A stretch of 64,000 nt of DNA, from NCBI RefSeq assembly GCF_008087085.1, contig NZ_VIYJ01000001.1:663134-727133 (forward strand). Direction: 5' to 3'. Positions 8,457-16,803 of the stretch are shown one piece after another. The notes under the pieces are model-generated. The model searched no databases, was not told the DNA's origin, and saw only the letters and a list, made by a program, of their open reading frames with translations. This DNA is from Nocardioides rubriscoriae (GTDB taxonomy: Bacteria > Actinomycetota > Actinomycetes > Propionibacteriales > Nocardioidaceae). The position numbers were made by a program, and so were the translations under genes. Each line of letters opens with the position of its first letter. The stretch's first letter is position 1.

Positions 8457-9626
8457 TCAGCCCAGGCGCAGCAGGGTGACCACGCGCCGGGCGGCCTCGC
8501 CGCCCTCGTCCTCGGCCACGTCGAGGGCCCCGCGCACGTCGAGGCCGTCGCGCAGCCGCGCCACCACGGCGCCCACGGCCGCGGCCGAGGCACCGCTCCT
8601 GCCGGCGGCGGCGTAGAGACGCTCGAGGCGCCCCTCGGCCAGGGTGATGTCGGCGGGGTCGTAGCTCCACGGCTCGTCGTGGGGGCGGTCGACCAGGAGC
8701 GTGCGCAGCGCGGCGGGCTGGCAGGAGGTCAGCACGTCGTCGACGAGCACGAGGTTGCCGGTCGACTTGGCCATCTTGTCGCCGTCGAGCCGGACCTCGC
8801 CCACGTGGAGCGTGGCGCGGCTGAACGGCGAGACGCCGGTCACGGCCCCGACCATCGCGCCCTGGTAGGCGTGGTGGGGGAACACCAGGTCGTCGCCGCC
8901 GACAAGCACGTCGACCGACGCGCCGTGCACGGCGATCGCCATCGCGGCGCACTCGGCGTGCCACCCCGGGCGGCCCCAGCCCCACGGGCTCGGCCACGCC
9001 GGGTGCTCGGCCGACGAGGGGCGCCAGACCGCGACGTCGAACGGGTCGTCCTTGGCCGGGTCGTCGGGCTCGTCGCCGTACGCCGCCGCGAGGGCGAGCG
9101 CCCGCTCGCGCGGCACGCCCGCCATCTCGGGCACGTCGGCGCCGCGGAACCACACGGTGCCGTCGCGCTCGTAGGCCGCCCCGAGGTCGAGCAGCCCCTG
9201 GGCCAGCTGCTGCACCGCCTCGACGTGGTGGCGGGCCCGTGGTTGTGCGGCCGGCGTCGCCACGCGCAGTGCGCGCATGCTGCTCTCGAACGTCGCCTCC
9301 TGGGTCAGCGCGAACTCGTCGTAGTAGCGACCGCGCTCGCGGGCGGCGGTGGTCAGCACGTCGTCGACGTCGGTGATGTTGCGACATACCAGGGCGTCGA
9401 CGCCGGTCGACTCGAGCACCGAGGCCAGCACGTCGGCCCACACGAAGGTGGCCGCGTGGCCGAGGTGGGTGACGTCGTAGGGCGTGATGCCGCAGACGTA
9501 GACGCGGGCGGTGCCGACCGCGGGCAGCGGACGCCCGCCCAGGCGGAGCGACACGGGGTGCGGCACGGCCTGCCCGGTGCGCTGGGCGGGGTCGGAGGTG
9601 CCGGAGCTCATCGACGTCGCGTGCAT
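8457..9626 (-). CDS. mshC: Cysteine--1-D-myo-inosityl 2-amino-2-deoxy-alpha-D-glucopyranoside ligase (MshC)
   Basis: 389 residues, close to the usual 400 or so. This is the class I aminoacyl-tRNA-synthetase-like enzyme that activates cysteine with ATP and joins it to GlcN-Ins, the third step of mycothiol synthesis. The HIGH-like motif is HLGH in CGITPYDVTHLGH, the KMSKS-like motif is KMAKS, and zinc ligands are expected at the Cys of VCGITPYD, the Cys of GWHAECAAM and a downstream His (FPHHAYQG). MshC is distinguished from CysS by its shorter length and the absence of the tRNA-binding tail. ATG at 9626 is chosen because GAGGA lies 7 bases upstream. Confidence 0.92.
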   Translation of the reverse strand: MHATSMSSGTSDPAQRTGQAVPHPVSLRLGGRPLPAVGTARVYVCGITPYDVTHLGHAATFVWADVLASVLESTGVDALVCRNITDVDDVLTTAARERGRYYDEFALTQEATFESSMRALRVATPAAQPRARHHVEAVQQLAQGLLDLGAAYERDGTVWFRGADVPEMAGVPRERALALAAAYGDEPDDPAKDDPFDVAVWRPSSAEHPAWPSPWGWGRPGWHAECAAMAIAVHGASVDVLVGGDDLVFPHHAYQGAMVGAVTGVSPFSRATLHVGEVRLDGDKMAKSTGNLVLVDDVLTSCQPAALRTLLVDRPHDEPWSYDPADITLAEGRLERLYAAAGRSGASAAAVGAVVARLRDGLDVRGALDVAEDEGGEAARRVVTLLRLG

Positions 9627-9658
9627 GCGGCCATCCTCGCACCCGGCCCGGTCGGCGC

Positions 9659-9844
9659 TCAGAGCTCGACGCGGATGCCGGCGATGCGGTTGAGGAGCTC
9701 CTCGAGGGCCTCCTCGAACTCGGCGGCGGCGTGGTCCTCGGTCAGCCCGGGGCGCAGCCGCGCGACGGTCGGGAAGTCGTGCAGCCGCTGGTCGTCCTGC
9801 TCCCCGTCGTCGAGGACGTCGAGGGAACCGATGTCGGCGCCCAT
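9659..9844 (-). CDS. Small conserved acidic protein, unknown function
   Basis: 61 residues, strongly acidic, with a helical C-terminus (AAAEFEEALEELLNRIAG). ATG at 9844 has GAGG 8 bases upstream. Its codon third positions are GC-rich like the neighbours. It lies between the tRNA-Ser terminator and mshC on the same strand, so it may be read with mshC. No domain is recognised. Confidence 0.5.
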   Translation of the reverse strand: MGADIGSLDVLDDGEQDDQRLHDFPTVARLRPGLTEDHAAAEFEEALEELLNRIAGIRVEL

Positions 9845-9897
9845 CGTGGTGACCTCGAGCAGGAGGTGCCCGAGCCGCACCCGGCGCGCCTGAGACG

Positions 9898-9933
9898 CGA
9901 GAACCCCCGACCGGAGACGGTCGGGGGTTCTCG
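9898..9933 (-). terminator. Terminator hairpin downstream of tRNA-Ser
   Basis: Perfect 15-bp stem (CGAGAACCCCCGACC with its complement) around a GGAGAC loop, starting 19 bases after the 3' end of the tRNA in the direction of transcription. It lacks a T-run but is very stable. Confidence 0.75.
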
Positions 9934-9951
9934 TGCGTGGAACGCAATGGC

Positions 9952-10041
9952 TGGCGGTGGCGGTGGGATTTGAACCCACGGTGGGTTTGACCCCACACAA
10001 CATTTCGAGTGTTGCACCTTCGGCCGCTCGGACACGCCACC
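9952..10041 (-). tRNA. tRNA-Ser (anticodon CGA)
   Basis: Read on the minus strand, the acceptor stem GGTGGCG pairs with CGCCACC, the anticodon stem CAACA/TGTTG carries the loop CTCGAAA with anticodon CGA, and the T-arm is GTGGG-TTCAAAT-CCCAC. A long variable arm is present, as in all serine tRNAs, and G-CCA is encoded at the 3' end. It reads the codon UCG. Total length is 90 bases. Open reading frames through this stretch are not genes. Confidence 0.95.
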
Positions 10042-10089
10042 GCGGGAGAGGTTACCGGTAGCCTCCGGCGCCCGCCGAATCGGGTTGTC

Positions 10090-10521
10090 TCACCGGTGGC
10101 CGCGGAAGAACTCCTCGAGCAGCACGCGTGACTCCTGGGCCAGGACGCCGCTCACGACCTCGGGTCGGTGGTTGAGCCGGCGGTCGCGCACGACGTCCCA
10201 CAACGACCCGACGGCGCCGGCCTTGTCGTCGTGGGCGCCGAAGACGACCCGGTCGACGCGCGACAGCACCGACGCCCCGGCGCACATGGTGCACGGCTCC
10301 AGCGTGACGACGAGGGTGCAGCCGTCCAGACGCCACGCGCCACGGGCCCGGGCGGCCTCGCGCAGGGCGACGACCTCGGCGTGGCCGGTGGGGTCGTGCT
10401 GGGCCTCGCGGACGTTGCGACCCCGACCGAGCACGGCGCCGGACCCGTCGACGACGACCGCGCCGATCGGCACGTCGCCGGTGTCGAGGGCAGCGTGGGC
10501 CTCGGCCAGGGCAGCGCGCAT
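10090..10521 (-). CDS. tadA: tRNA adenosine(34) deaminase TadA
   Basis: 143 residues. It converts A34 of tRNA-Arg(ACG) to inosine. The zinc site is complete: HAEVVAL with the catalytic Glu, and PCTMC for the two cysteines. Length and motif spacing match bacterial TadA. ATG at 10521 is the only in-frame start; a stop lies 16 codons upstream. The gene directly upstream on the same strand encodes the TadA-associated protein, with 37 bases between them, which suggests cotranscription. Confidence 0.93.
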   Translation of the reverse strand: MRAALAEAHAALDTGDVPIGAVVVDGSGAVLGRGRNVREAQHDPTGHAEVVALREAARARGAWRLDGCTLVVTLEPCTMCAGASVLSRVDRVVFGAHDDKAGAVGSLWDVVRDRRLNHRPEVVSGVLAQESRVLLEEFFRGHR

Positions 10522-10558
10522 CGGCTCGTGCCACCGCCGGTCGGGGACCTCCCGGACG

Positions 10559-11044
10559 TCACGCAGTGGTCAGACCCACCGCGTCGTCGAACAGCTCGCC
10601 GAAGCCGATGCGGCGGGCGACGTCGGAGAGGACCTCCTCGGGGTAGAGGTCGGGGTCGTCGAGCATCAGCTCGAGCTCGAGGGCCGGCAGTCCGAGGTCA
10701 CCGAGCAGGTCGAGGTCGCCGGCGGGCACCTGGTCGTCGTCGTCCTCGGGGAACGGCAGCCCGAGGAAGTCGATCGTCGACGCCGCCAGCTCCCACTCGT
10801 CGGCCGCACTGATGTCGGACAGCAGCACGCGGGTGCGACCGGCCGAGACCCGCAGGATCACGAAGAAGTCGTCGTCGAGCCCGACGAACGCCAGCGCGCC
10901 GGCGTCCTCGGAGAAGCGACCCAGGGCGTGGGACAGCACGGCGACGTCGGCCTCGAGGTCGTGGGCGAGCTCCTGGACCACCCAGTCACCGTCGTGACGG
11001 AAGGCGGCCACAGCGAAGTCGACGGACTCGAGCAGCTCGGCCAT
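10559..11044 (-). CDS. tRNA adenosine deaminase-associated protein
   Basis: 161 residues, very acidic, with stretches EDAGALAFVGLDDDFFVILRVS and LELMLDDPDLYPEEVLSDVARRIGFGELFDD. It matches the actinobacterial family regularly found beside tadA and named for that position. No catalytic residues are known for the family; a role in helping TadA is inferred from gene order only. It is transcribed away from upp. Confidence 0.8.
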   Translation of the reverse strand: MAELLESVDFAVAAFRHDGDWVVQELAHDLEADVAVLSHALGRFSEDAGALAFVGLDDDFFVILRVSAGRTRVLLSDISAADEWELAASTIDFLGLPFPEDDDDQVPAGDLDLLGDLGLPALELELMLDDPDLYPEEVLSDVARRIGFGELFDDAVGLTTA

Positions 11045-11061
11045 GCGTCCAGAGTGGCACG

Positions 11062-11107
11062 TTCCCCCCGCGCGCGGTCAATACCTTCCCCCCGGCACTT
11101 CCCCCCG
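11062..11107. repeat. Three copies of TTCCCCCCG in the upp promoter region
   Basis: TTCCCCCCG occurs at 11062-11070, 11086-11094 and 11099-11107, the last two within a 13-base tandem repeat (CTTCCCCCCGGCA). They lie directly upstream of the upp -10 box, in the -15 to -60 region, and also upstream of the divergent gene. They may be binding sites or simple slippage. Confidence 0.5.
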
Positions 11108-11114
11108 GCACTAC

Positions 11115-11120
11115 TAGGGT
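11115..11120 (+). promoter_or_regulatory. -10 box TAGGGT, leaderless promoter of upp
   Basis: TAGGGT followed by 6 bases and then the ATG at 11127; no Shine-Dalgarno is present. The mRNA most likely starts at or next to the A of the start codon. Confidence 0.6.
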
Positions 11121-11126
11121 TCACGC

Positions 11127-11768
11127 ATGCGCACCCACGTCGTCGACCACCCGCTCGTGGCCCACAAGCTCACCGTGCTGCGCGACCAGCAGACCGACTC
11201 GCCGACGTTCCGGCGGCTCGCCGACGAGCTGGTGACCCTGCTGGCCTACGAGGCGACGCGCGAGGTGCGCGTCGAGCCCGACGAGATCGTCACCCCGGTC
11301 GCCCCCATGACCGGCACCAAGCTCGCCAGCCCCAAGCCCCTGGTCGTGCCGATCCTGCGCGCCGGGCTCGGCATGCTCGACGGCATGATGCGGCTGCTCC
11401 CCACCGCCGAGGTGGGCTTCCTCGGCATGGTCCGCAACGAGGAGACGCTCGAGGCGGCGACGTACGCCGAGCGGCTGCCCGACGACCTGTCCGGCCGCCA
11501 GTGCTACGTGCTCGACCCGATGCTAGCGACCGGCGGCACCCTCGCCGCGGCGATCCGCTTCCTCACCGACCGCGGCGCCGACCACATCACCTGCGTGTGC
11601 CTGCTCGCCGCCCCCGAGGGTTGCGCCAACCTCGAGCGCGAGCTCGAGGGGCTCGCCGTGCCGGTCACCGTCGTGACCGCGGCGATGGACGAGCGGCTCA
11701 ACGAGAAGGGCTACATCGTGCCCGGCCTCGGCGACGCCGGCGACCGCCTGTACGGCGTCGCCGGCTGA
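11127..11768 (+). CDS. upp: Uracil phosphoribosyltransferase
   Basis: 213 residues, the standard size. It makes UMP from uracil and PRPP in pyrimidine salvage. The PRPP-binding loop is DPMLATGGT at about residue 130-138, preceded by [11 protein letters not shown] and followed by the uracil-binding C-terminus [18 protein letters not shown]. All are family signatures. It has its own leaderless promoter and is followed by a strong hairpin. Confidence 0.95.
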   Translation: MRTHVVDHPLVAHKLTVLRDQQTDSPTFRRLADELVTLLAYEATREVRVEPDEIVTPVAPMTGTKLASPKPLVVPILRAGLGMLDGMMRLLPTAEVGFLGMVRNEETLEAATYAERLPDDLSGRQCYVLDPMLATGGTLAAAIRFLTDRGADHITCVCLLAAPEGCANLERELEGLAVPVTVVTAAMDERLNEKGYIVPGLGDAGDRLYGVAG

Positions 11769-11796
11769 CCCTCACTCACGGCCACGGCCCGACCCC

Positions 11797-11843
11797 GATA
11801 GTCGTGGACGTTCCGCACCGCGTGCGGAAGGTCCACGACTATC
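11797..11843. terminator. Long bidirectional terminator between upp and pntB
   Basis: GATAGTCGTGGAC and TTCCGCAC pair with GTGCGGAA and GTCCACGACTATC: 8 bp, one G-G mismatch and 13 more bp around a 3-base loop. The hairpin is symmetric between two convergent genes. Confidence 0.85.
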
Positions 11844-11846
11844 CGG

Positions 11847-13235
11847 TCAGAGCGCCTTGACGGCCGCCAGCAGCCTGCTGAGCGAGTCCTTGGCGTCGCC
11901 GAAGAGCAGCGTGGTCTGCGGCTCGAAGAGCAGCTCGTTCTCGATGCCGGCGAAACCGGGACGCATGGAGCGCTTGAGGAAGACGACCTGACGGGCCTCG
12001 TCGACGTCGAGGATCGGCATGCCGTAGATCGGGGCGCTCGGGGTGGTCCGGGCGGCGGGGTTGACGACGTCGTTGGCGCCGACGACCAGGACGACGTCGG
12101 TCTGGCGGAACTCGCCGTTGATGTCGTCCATCTCCTTGAGCTGCTCGTAGGGCACCTGAGCCTCGGCGAGCAGCACGTTCATGTGGCCGGGCATCCGGCC
12201 GGCGACGGGGTGGATCGCGTAGTCGACCTCGGTGCCGCGGGCCATCAGCACCTCGACGAGCTCGCGCAGGGTGTGCTGCGACTGGGCGACCGCCAGGCCG
12301 TAGCCGGGGACGACGATGACCTTCTCGGCGTAGCCGAGCAGGATCGCGACGTCCTCGGGCGAGGCGCTGCGCACCGGGCGGTCGGAGGCCTCCCCCGACC
12401 CGAGCGTGGAACCGCCCTTGAGGGCGCCGAAGAGGATGTTGCTCACCGAGCGGCCCATCGCCCCGGCCATCAGCAGGGTGAGGAACGTGCCCGAGGCTCC
12501 CACGAGGGTGCCGGCGACCAGGAGCACGGTGTTCTGCAGGACATAGCCGCCGGCCGCGACGGTGAGGCCGGTGAAGGCGTTGAGCAGCGAGATGACGATC
12601 GGAACGTCGGCGCCGCCGACCGGCAGCACGAGCAGCACGCCGAGCGCGAGACCGACCAGGGCCAGCACGATGCCGGCCCACGTGGCCGGCTCGTCCACGA
12701 TCATCCCGGCCAGCACCAGCGCGGCCAGGAACCCGCCGCCGAAGAGGACCGGCAGGCCCGGGAAGACGACGGGCCGCGAGGTCATCAGCTCCTGCAGCTT
12801 GGCGAAGGTGACCACCGAGCCGGAGAAGGAGACCGCGCCGACGAGGATCGTGAACGCGGTCGCGACGAGGTAGGCCACCTGGACGTCGAGACCCAGGTCG
12901 GCGGCCTCGGCGAAGTGCTGCAGCTCGAGCAGCGCGACCAGCGCGGCGGCACCGCCGCCGACGCCGTTGAACAGCGCGACCATCTGCGGCATCTGGGTCA
13001 TCTGCACGCGCTGCGCGCCGACCGCGCCGACCGCGGTGCCGAGGGCGATCGCGACGAGGATGAGCGCGACGTGGTCGAGGTCGGCGTAGAAGAACGGGAC
13101 GACGCAGGCCACGACGGCCGAGGCGGCGCCGACGAGGTTGCCGGTACGGGCGGTCCTGGGCCCCGACAGGCCCTTGAGGGCCAGGATGAACCCGACCGCG
13201 CAGAGGAGGAAGACGACCTCGGCCCAGGTCGGCAT
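11847..13235 (-). CDS. pntB: NAD(P) transhydrogenase beta subunit PntB
   Basis: 462 residues. The N-terminal half has eight or nine membrane helices that carry the proton channel; the C-terminal half is the NADP(H)-binding domain with VIVVPGYGLAVAQ and the GRMPGHMNVLLAEA and VGANDVVNP segments typical of domain III. With PntAA and PntAB it couples proton entry to NADPH formation. AAGGAGG lies 6 bases before the ATG, and the start overlaps the pntAB stop by one base. Confidence 0.95.
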   Translation of the reverse strand: MPTWAEVVFLLCAVGFILALKGLSGPRTARTGNLVGAASAVVACVVPFFYADLDHVALILVAIALGTAVGAVGAQRVQMTQMPQMVALFNGVGGGAAALVALLELQHFAEAADLGLDVQVAYLVATAFTILVGAVSFSGSVVTFAKLQELMTSRPVVFPGLPVLFGGGFLAALVLAGMIVDEPATWAGIVLALVGLALGVLLVLPVGGADVPIVISLLNAFTGLTVAAGGYVLQNTVLLVAGTLVGASGTFLTLLMAGAMGRSVSNILFGALKGGSTLGSGEASDRPVRSASPEDVAILLGYAEKVIVVPGYGLAVAQSQHTLRELVEVLMARGTEVDYAIHPVAGRMPGHMNVLLAEAQVPYEQLKEMDDINGEFRQTDVVLVVGANDVVNPAARTTPSAPIYGMPILDVDEARQVVFLKRSMRPGFAGIENELLFEPQTTLLFGDAKDSLSRLLAAVKAL

Positions 13236-13549
13236 CAGACCTCCTTACCCGGTCGTCGAGCCTGTCGAGACGCGGGCCTGCGGATGAACATCTGCAGCAT
13301 CCGGTCGGTCACCACGAAGCCGCCGACCATGTTGACTGCGGCGAGCACGACCGCGACCAGCGCGACGACCAGGGCGAACCCGTCGGCCTCGCCGGCGACG
13401 AGGATCGCGCCGAGCAGGATGACGCCGTGGATGGCGTTGGCCCCCGACATCAGCGGCGTGTGCAGCGTCGAGGACACCTTGGAGATGACCTCGATGCCGA
13501 CGAAGACGCTGAGGACGAAGTAGGTCAGCCAGGTGACGTCGTTGTTCAC
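13235..13549 (-). CDS. pntAB: NAD(P) transhydrogenase alpha subunit part 2 (PntAB)
   Basis: 104 residues with three membrane helices (TYFVLSVFVGIEVIS, IHGVILLGAILVAG, ALVVALVAVVLAAVNMVGGF), forming the membrane part of the split alpha subunit. The GTG start has GGAG 7 bases upstream and overlaps the pntAA stop by 4 bases. The last 15 or so codons (ASRQARRPGKEV) are encoded by a copy of a repeat that also occurs at the 3' end of recB, so the basic tail is probably an added sequence and not part of the ancestral protein. Confidence 0.92.
   Translation of the reverse strand: MNNDVTWLTYFVLSVFVGIEVISKVSSTLHTPLMSGANAIHGVILLGAILVAGEADGFALVVALVAVVLAAVNMVGGFVVTDRMLQMFIRRPASRQARRPGKEV
13249..13271. 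repeat. REP-like 23-bp repeat, copy 1
   Basis: CCGGTCGTCGAGCCTGTCGAGAC (given here in two parts: CCGGTCGTCGAG and CCTGTCGAGAC) matches a sequence at 54588-54610 in 22 of 23 positions. Both copies sit at the 3' end of a gene inside a tight operon. The motif contains a partial dyad (GTCGAG/CTGTCGAGAC). Confidence 0.7.
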
Positions 13550-14673
13550 GACTGCGCTCCTTCGAGGGCCAGGCGGGTGGGTTCGTGGCGGATCTCGCCG
13601 TCGTGGGTGACGCAGGCCCCGGCGACGATCTCGTCGGCGAGGTCGGGGTCGAGCGCGCCGTCGCGGGTCAGCAGCGTGACGAGGTTGAGCACGTTCTGGG
13701 CGTAGAGGCGCGAGGCCGGGCCGGGCATCTGGGCCGGCACGTTGCGCCCGCCCCAGACCTGGGCGTTGCCGATGCGGACCACCTCGCCGGCCACGACGCC
13801 CTCGACGTTGCCGCCGCTGTCGGCGGCCAGGTCGACGACGACCGAGCCAGGCTGCATCTGCTCGACCATCGCCGCGGTGACCAGCACCGGCGCCCGGCGC
13901 CCGGGCACCGCGGCGGTCGTGATGAGCGCGTCTGCGCGGGCGACGTACGGCGTGAGCAGCTCGCGCTGCAGGGCGGCGCGCTCGTCGGTCATCTCGCGGG
14001 CGTAGCCCCCGGCGCCCTCGAGCGTCGGCAGGTCGAGCTCGATGGCCTTGGCCCCCATCGAGCGGATCTCCTCGGCGGCGGCCGCGCGCACGTCGTAGGC
14101 GCGGACGACGGCCCCGAGCCGCTTGGACGTCGCGATGGCCTGCAGCCCCGCCACCCCGGCCCCGAGCACGACGACCTCGGCGGGCTGGACGGTGCCGGCG
14201 GCGGTCATGTTGAGCGGGAAGAACCGACGCAGCAGCCCAGCGGCGACGATCGCGCAGCGGTAGCCGCTGACCAGGCTCTGCGAGCTGAGCGCGTCCATCG
14301 ACTGCGCCCGCGAGATGCGGGGCACCAGCTCCATCGCCAGGGCGGTCACCCCGCAGTCGCGCAGGTCGGCGACCAGGCCGAGCTCCTGGCCCGCGGGCAG
14401 GAACGACACGACGACCGCGCCCCGGCGCAACCGGTGTACGGCGCCGGTCTCGAGGGGCTGGACCGCCACGACCAGGTCGGCCGAGTCGAGCGCATGCTCG
14501 TCGACGAGCGCACCGGCGTCAACGTAGTCGTCGTCGGTCGCCAGCGCGCCGCGCCCGGCGCCCGGCTCGACGACCACCTCGTAGCCCAGCGCCGTCAGCT
14601 TGGCGACGAGCTCGGGGACCATGGCCACCCGCGTCTCGCCCTCGCGGGTCTCCCGTGCCACGGCCAGTCTCAC
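13546..14673 (-). CDS. pntAA: NAD(P) transhydrogenase alpha subunit part 1 (PntAA)
   Basis: 375 residues, the soluble NAD(H)-binding domain. It begins with the family signature RETREGETRVAMVPE, and has the Rossmann loop VVVLGAGVAGLQAIATSKRLGA at about residue 168-190 and the RQD-type segment near AALQRELLTPYVARADALI. The GTG start follows a TAGGTT box by 7 bases, so the operon pntAA-pntAB-pntB is probably transcribed from a leaderless promoter here. Confidence 0.94.
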   Translation of the reverse strand: MRLAVARETREGETRVAMVPELVAKLTALGYEVVVEPGAGRGALATDDDYVDAGALVDEHALDSADLVVAVQPLETGAVHRLRRGAVVVSFLPAGQELGLVADLRDCGVTALAMELVPRISRAQSMDALSSQSLVSGYRCAIVAAGLLRRFFPLNMTAAGTVQPAEVVVLGAGVAGLQAIATSKRLGAVVRAYDVRAAAAEEIRSMGAKAIELDLPTLEGAGGYAREMTDERAALQRELLTPYVARADALITTAAVPGRRAPVLVTAAMVEQMQPGSVVVDLAADSGGNVEGVVAGEVVRIGNAQVWGGRNVPAQMPGPASRLYAQNVLNLVTLLTRDGALDPDLADEIVAGACVTHDGEIRHEPTRLALEGAQS

Positions 14674-14680
14674 GACGACG

Positions 14681-14686
14681 AACCTA
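14681..14686 (-). promoter_or_regulatory. -10 box TAGGTT, leaderless promoter of the pnt operon
   Basis: On the minus strand TAGGTT is followed by 7 bases and the GTG of pntAA. It lies in the 30-base space after thpR, so the pnt operon can be expressed independently of the thpR cluster. Confidence 0.55.
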
Positions 14687-14703
14687 GCCGAGCGTGACCC
14701 CGA

Positions 14704-15276
14704 TCACGTGGCACGACCCAGGGGCAGGACCGCGACCACCTCGTGGCGCGGACGCCGGCGCGGCCCCTCCCCGAGGTGGGACTCCACCAGGACCAGCTGC
14801 TCCACGGCCCAGGCCGGGCCCTCGTAGGCGTCGAGGAGACGGACCCACCGGGTCACCTCCTGCGGCCGCCCGGTGCGCGCCACGGTGACGTGTGGCCGGA
14901 AGCGCTGGCCGTCGACCGCGAGACCGGCGCGACCGGCGGCCGCGCGGGCCCCGGTGGCGAGACGGTCGAGCTCGCTGCGGGCGTCGACGGTGAGGTCGAG
15001 CCCGGCGTAGAGCACCTTGGCGTGCGACGGGTCGGGGAACGCACCGCCGCCGGCCACGCGCGTCCCGATCGGCGTACGCCGCGCCGCGGCGCGCTGCAGG
15101 CCCTCGACCAGCGGGTCGAGGGCGCGGTCGGGCACCTCCTCGAGGAACGCGAGGGTGACGTGGAGCTGCTCGGGCGAGGTCCAGCGGAACACGCCGTGCT
15201 CGCGTCGGGGCTCGAGGAACTCGTCGAGGTGCTCGACGGCGTCGTCGGGCGGCACGACCGCCACGAACATGCGCAC
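14704..15276 (-). CDS. thpR: RNA 2',3'-cyclic phosphodiesterase ThpR
   Basis: 190 residues of the 2H phosphoesterase superfamily. Both catalytic H-x-T-x motifs are present: HVTL (about residue 40) and HVTV (about 128). It hydrolyses 2',3'-cyclic phosphates on RNA ends; it was formerly called 2'-5' RNA ligase. GTG at 15276 is followed two codons later by an ATG (15270); the GTG gives the typical MR-FVAV start, but either is possible. It follows the transporter gene after 3 bases. Confidence 0.85.
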   Translation of the reverse strand: MRMFVAVVPPDDAVEHLDEFLEPRREHGVFRWTSPEQLHVTLAFLEEVPDRALDPLVEGLQRAAARRTPIGTRVAGGGAFPDPSHAKVLYAGLDLTVDARSELDRLATGARAAAGRAGLAVDGQRFRPHVTVARTGRPQEVTRWVRLLDAYEGPAWAVEQLVLVESHLGEGPRRRPRHEVVAVLPLGRAT

Positions 15277-15279
15277 GGC

Positions 15280-16038
15280 TCAGCCGATGCGGGTGCCGAG
15301 CGCCGCGCCGACGGCGTAGGTCGCCACCATGGCGAACAGGCCTCCCCCGACGTTGCGGGCGACCGCACGGCCCGGCGGCGCGAACCCCAGGCGGGCGCTG
15401 GAGAACCCGGTGATGGCCAGGGCGATCGCGACCGCGATGACCGTGACCAGCACCCGCAGCGACTGGGCGGCGAGGGTGATGGTGAGCAGCGGCAGGATCG
15501 CGCCGATGGTGAACGACACCATCGAGGCGAACGCGGCGCGCCACGGGCTGGTCAGGTCGTGGGGGTCGATGCCGAGCTCGACCTCGGCGTGCGCGGCGAG
15601 CGCGTCCTTGGCGGTCAGCTGGGTGGCCACCTGGAGGGCCAGGTCGGGGTCGAGGCCGCGGTCGACGTAGAGGCCCGCGAGCTCGGCGAGCTCCTCCTCG
15701 GGCTCCTCGAGCAACTCGCGCTGCTCCTTGCGCAGCAGGGCCCGCTCGGAGTCGCGCTGGGTGGAGACCGAGACGTACTCACCGGCGGCCATGCTGAGCG
15801 CGCCGGCCACCAGGCCGGCCACCCCGGCGACCAGGATCGAGGTGCGGTCGGTGGTGGCGCCGGCGACACCGACGACGATGCCGGCGGTCGACACGATGCC
15901 GTCGTTGGCGCCGAGGACCGCGGCGCGCAGCCAGTTGAGGCGCTGGGAGATGCCCTCCTCGTGCTCGGCCGGCTCGCTCGCGTGGGGTCCGGGCTCGAGC
16001 TCCGAGGGGTCGGTCGAGGCGGAGGCGTCGGAGGTCAT
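15280..16038 (-). CDS. VIT1/CCC1-family Fe2+/Mn2+ transporter
   Basis: 252 residues. The signature NDGIVSTAGIVVGVAGA follows a short acidic N-terminus, with about five membrane helices in all. The middle cytosolic part is Glu-rich (RKEQRELLEEPEEELAELAGLY), the metal-binding helix pair of the family, which pumps iron or manganese out of the cytosol. The ATG overlaps the stop of the upstream GNAT gene (ATGA), so both belong to one operon. Confidence 0.9.
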   Translation of the reverse strand: MTSDASASTDPSELEPGPHASEPAEHEEGISQRLNWLRAAVLGANDGIVSTAGIVVGVAGATTDRTSILVAGVAGLVAGALSMAAGEYVSVSTQRDSERALLRKEQRELLEEPEEELAELAGLYVDRGLDPDLALQVATQLTAKDALAAHAEVELGIDPHDLTSPWRAAFASMVSFTIGAILPLLTITLAAQSLRVLVTVIAVAIALAITGFSSARLGFAPPGRAVARNVGGGLFAMVATYAVGAALGTRIG

Positions 16039-16736
16039 GCGTCGATCGTCTCGAAGAACGCGGTCGTGCGCACGTAGCCGGCCTCGACCAGGAGCAGCTC
16101 GCGCATCAGGTCGTCGGCCCGCTGGGTGACCACCGACACCGTCGCACCGCGCTCGGCGGCCTCGTCCTCGAGCAGGCCCAGGGCCGCGCCGGTCTCGACG
16201 TCGGCGACCAGCAGGACCGGGCCGCCGGGGTCGTAGACCGGCGGAGCGGGCACCAGCCGGCCGCGCGCCCCGGCGGTGCTGAGCTCGACGCGGTCACCCT
16301 CGCCACGCACCTGCACCAGCGGCAGGTCGCGGTGCCACCACGTCTCCACCGGACGCAATCGGACCGCCTCGGCCGTCGCCCGCCGCTCGGCCTCGGCGAC
16401 CGGCACGACGAACCGGACGGTCGCCGCCTGCTCGACGACGGCCTGCAGCAGCGCGACCCCCTCGTCGACCCAGTGACCCTCGGCGACGGCCATGTCGTCG
16501 ACCACGCGCCGGGTGTCGTCGCCCAGCGCCATCAGGTAGCCGTGCTCGGTCCGCAGGGTCAGCGCGGCCGGGTCGTCGACCAGGCGGCCCAGGAACGTGC
16601 GGTGCTTGGCGGTCGCGCCCGCCGCCGGGCGCCAGAACCTCGGCGCGTGAGGGGCCAGCGACTCGCGTCGTACGGCGGTGAGCCCGGCGACCCAGTCGAG
16701 GTCGTCGTGGGTCAGGGGGCGTACGTCAGCAGTCAC
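16035..16736 (-). CDS. GNAT-like acetyltransferase
   Basis: About 233 residues. The N-terminus VRPLTHDDLDWVAGLTAVRRESLAPHAPRFW is typical of a GNAT fold and the C-terminus LLVEAGYVRTTAFFET is the last strand of such a fold. The acetyl-CoA loop is poorly conserved, so activity is not assured. GTG at 16736 is preferred as the family-like start; another in-frame GTG at 16778 has GAGG just upstream and cannot be excluded. The gene leads the VIT1-thpR cluster. Confidence 0.6.
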   Translation of the reverse strand: MTADVRPLTHDDLDWVAGLTAVRRESLAPHAPRFWRPAAGATAKHRTFLGRLVDDPAALTLRTEHGYLMALGDDTRRVVDDMAVAEGHWVDEGVALLQAVVEQAATVRFVVPVAEAERRATAEAVRLRPVETWWHRDLPLVQVRGEGDRVELSTAGARGRLVPAPPVYDPGGPVLLVADVETGAALGLLEDEAAERGATVSVVTQRADDLMRELLLVEAGYVRTTAFFETIDA

Positions 16737-16803
16737 GCCCCGATCGTCCCAGCCCGACACGAGACCAGCGGACCGCACCCCACCTCGGGGAGGCGACCAG
16801 ACA

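Noticed and set aside
9953..10040. Open frames on both strands through 9950-10040, some extending mshC or the 61-residue gene upstream
   Set aside because: This stretch folds as a complete tRNA-Ser with all arms; the frames are shadows of the tRNA.
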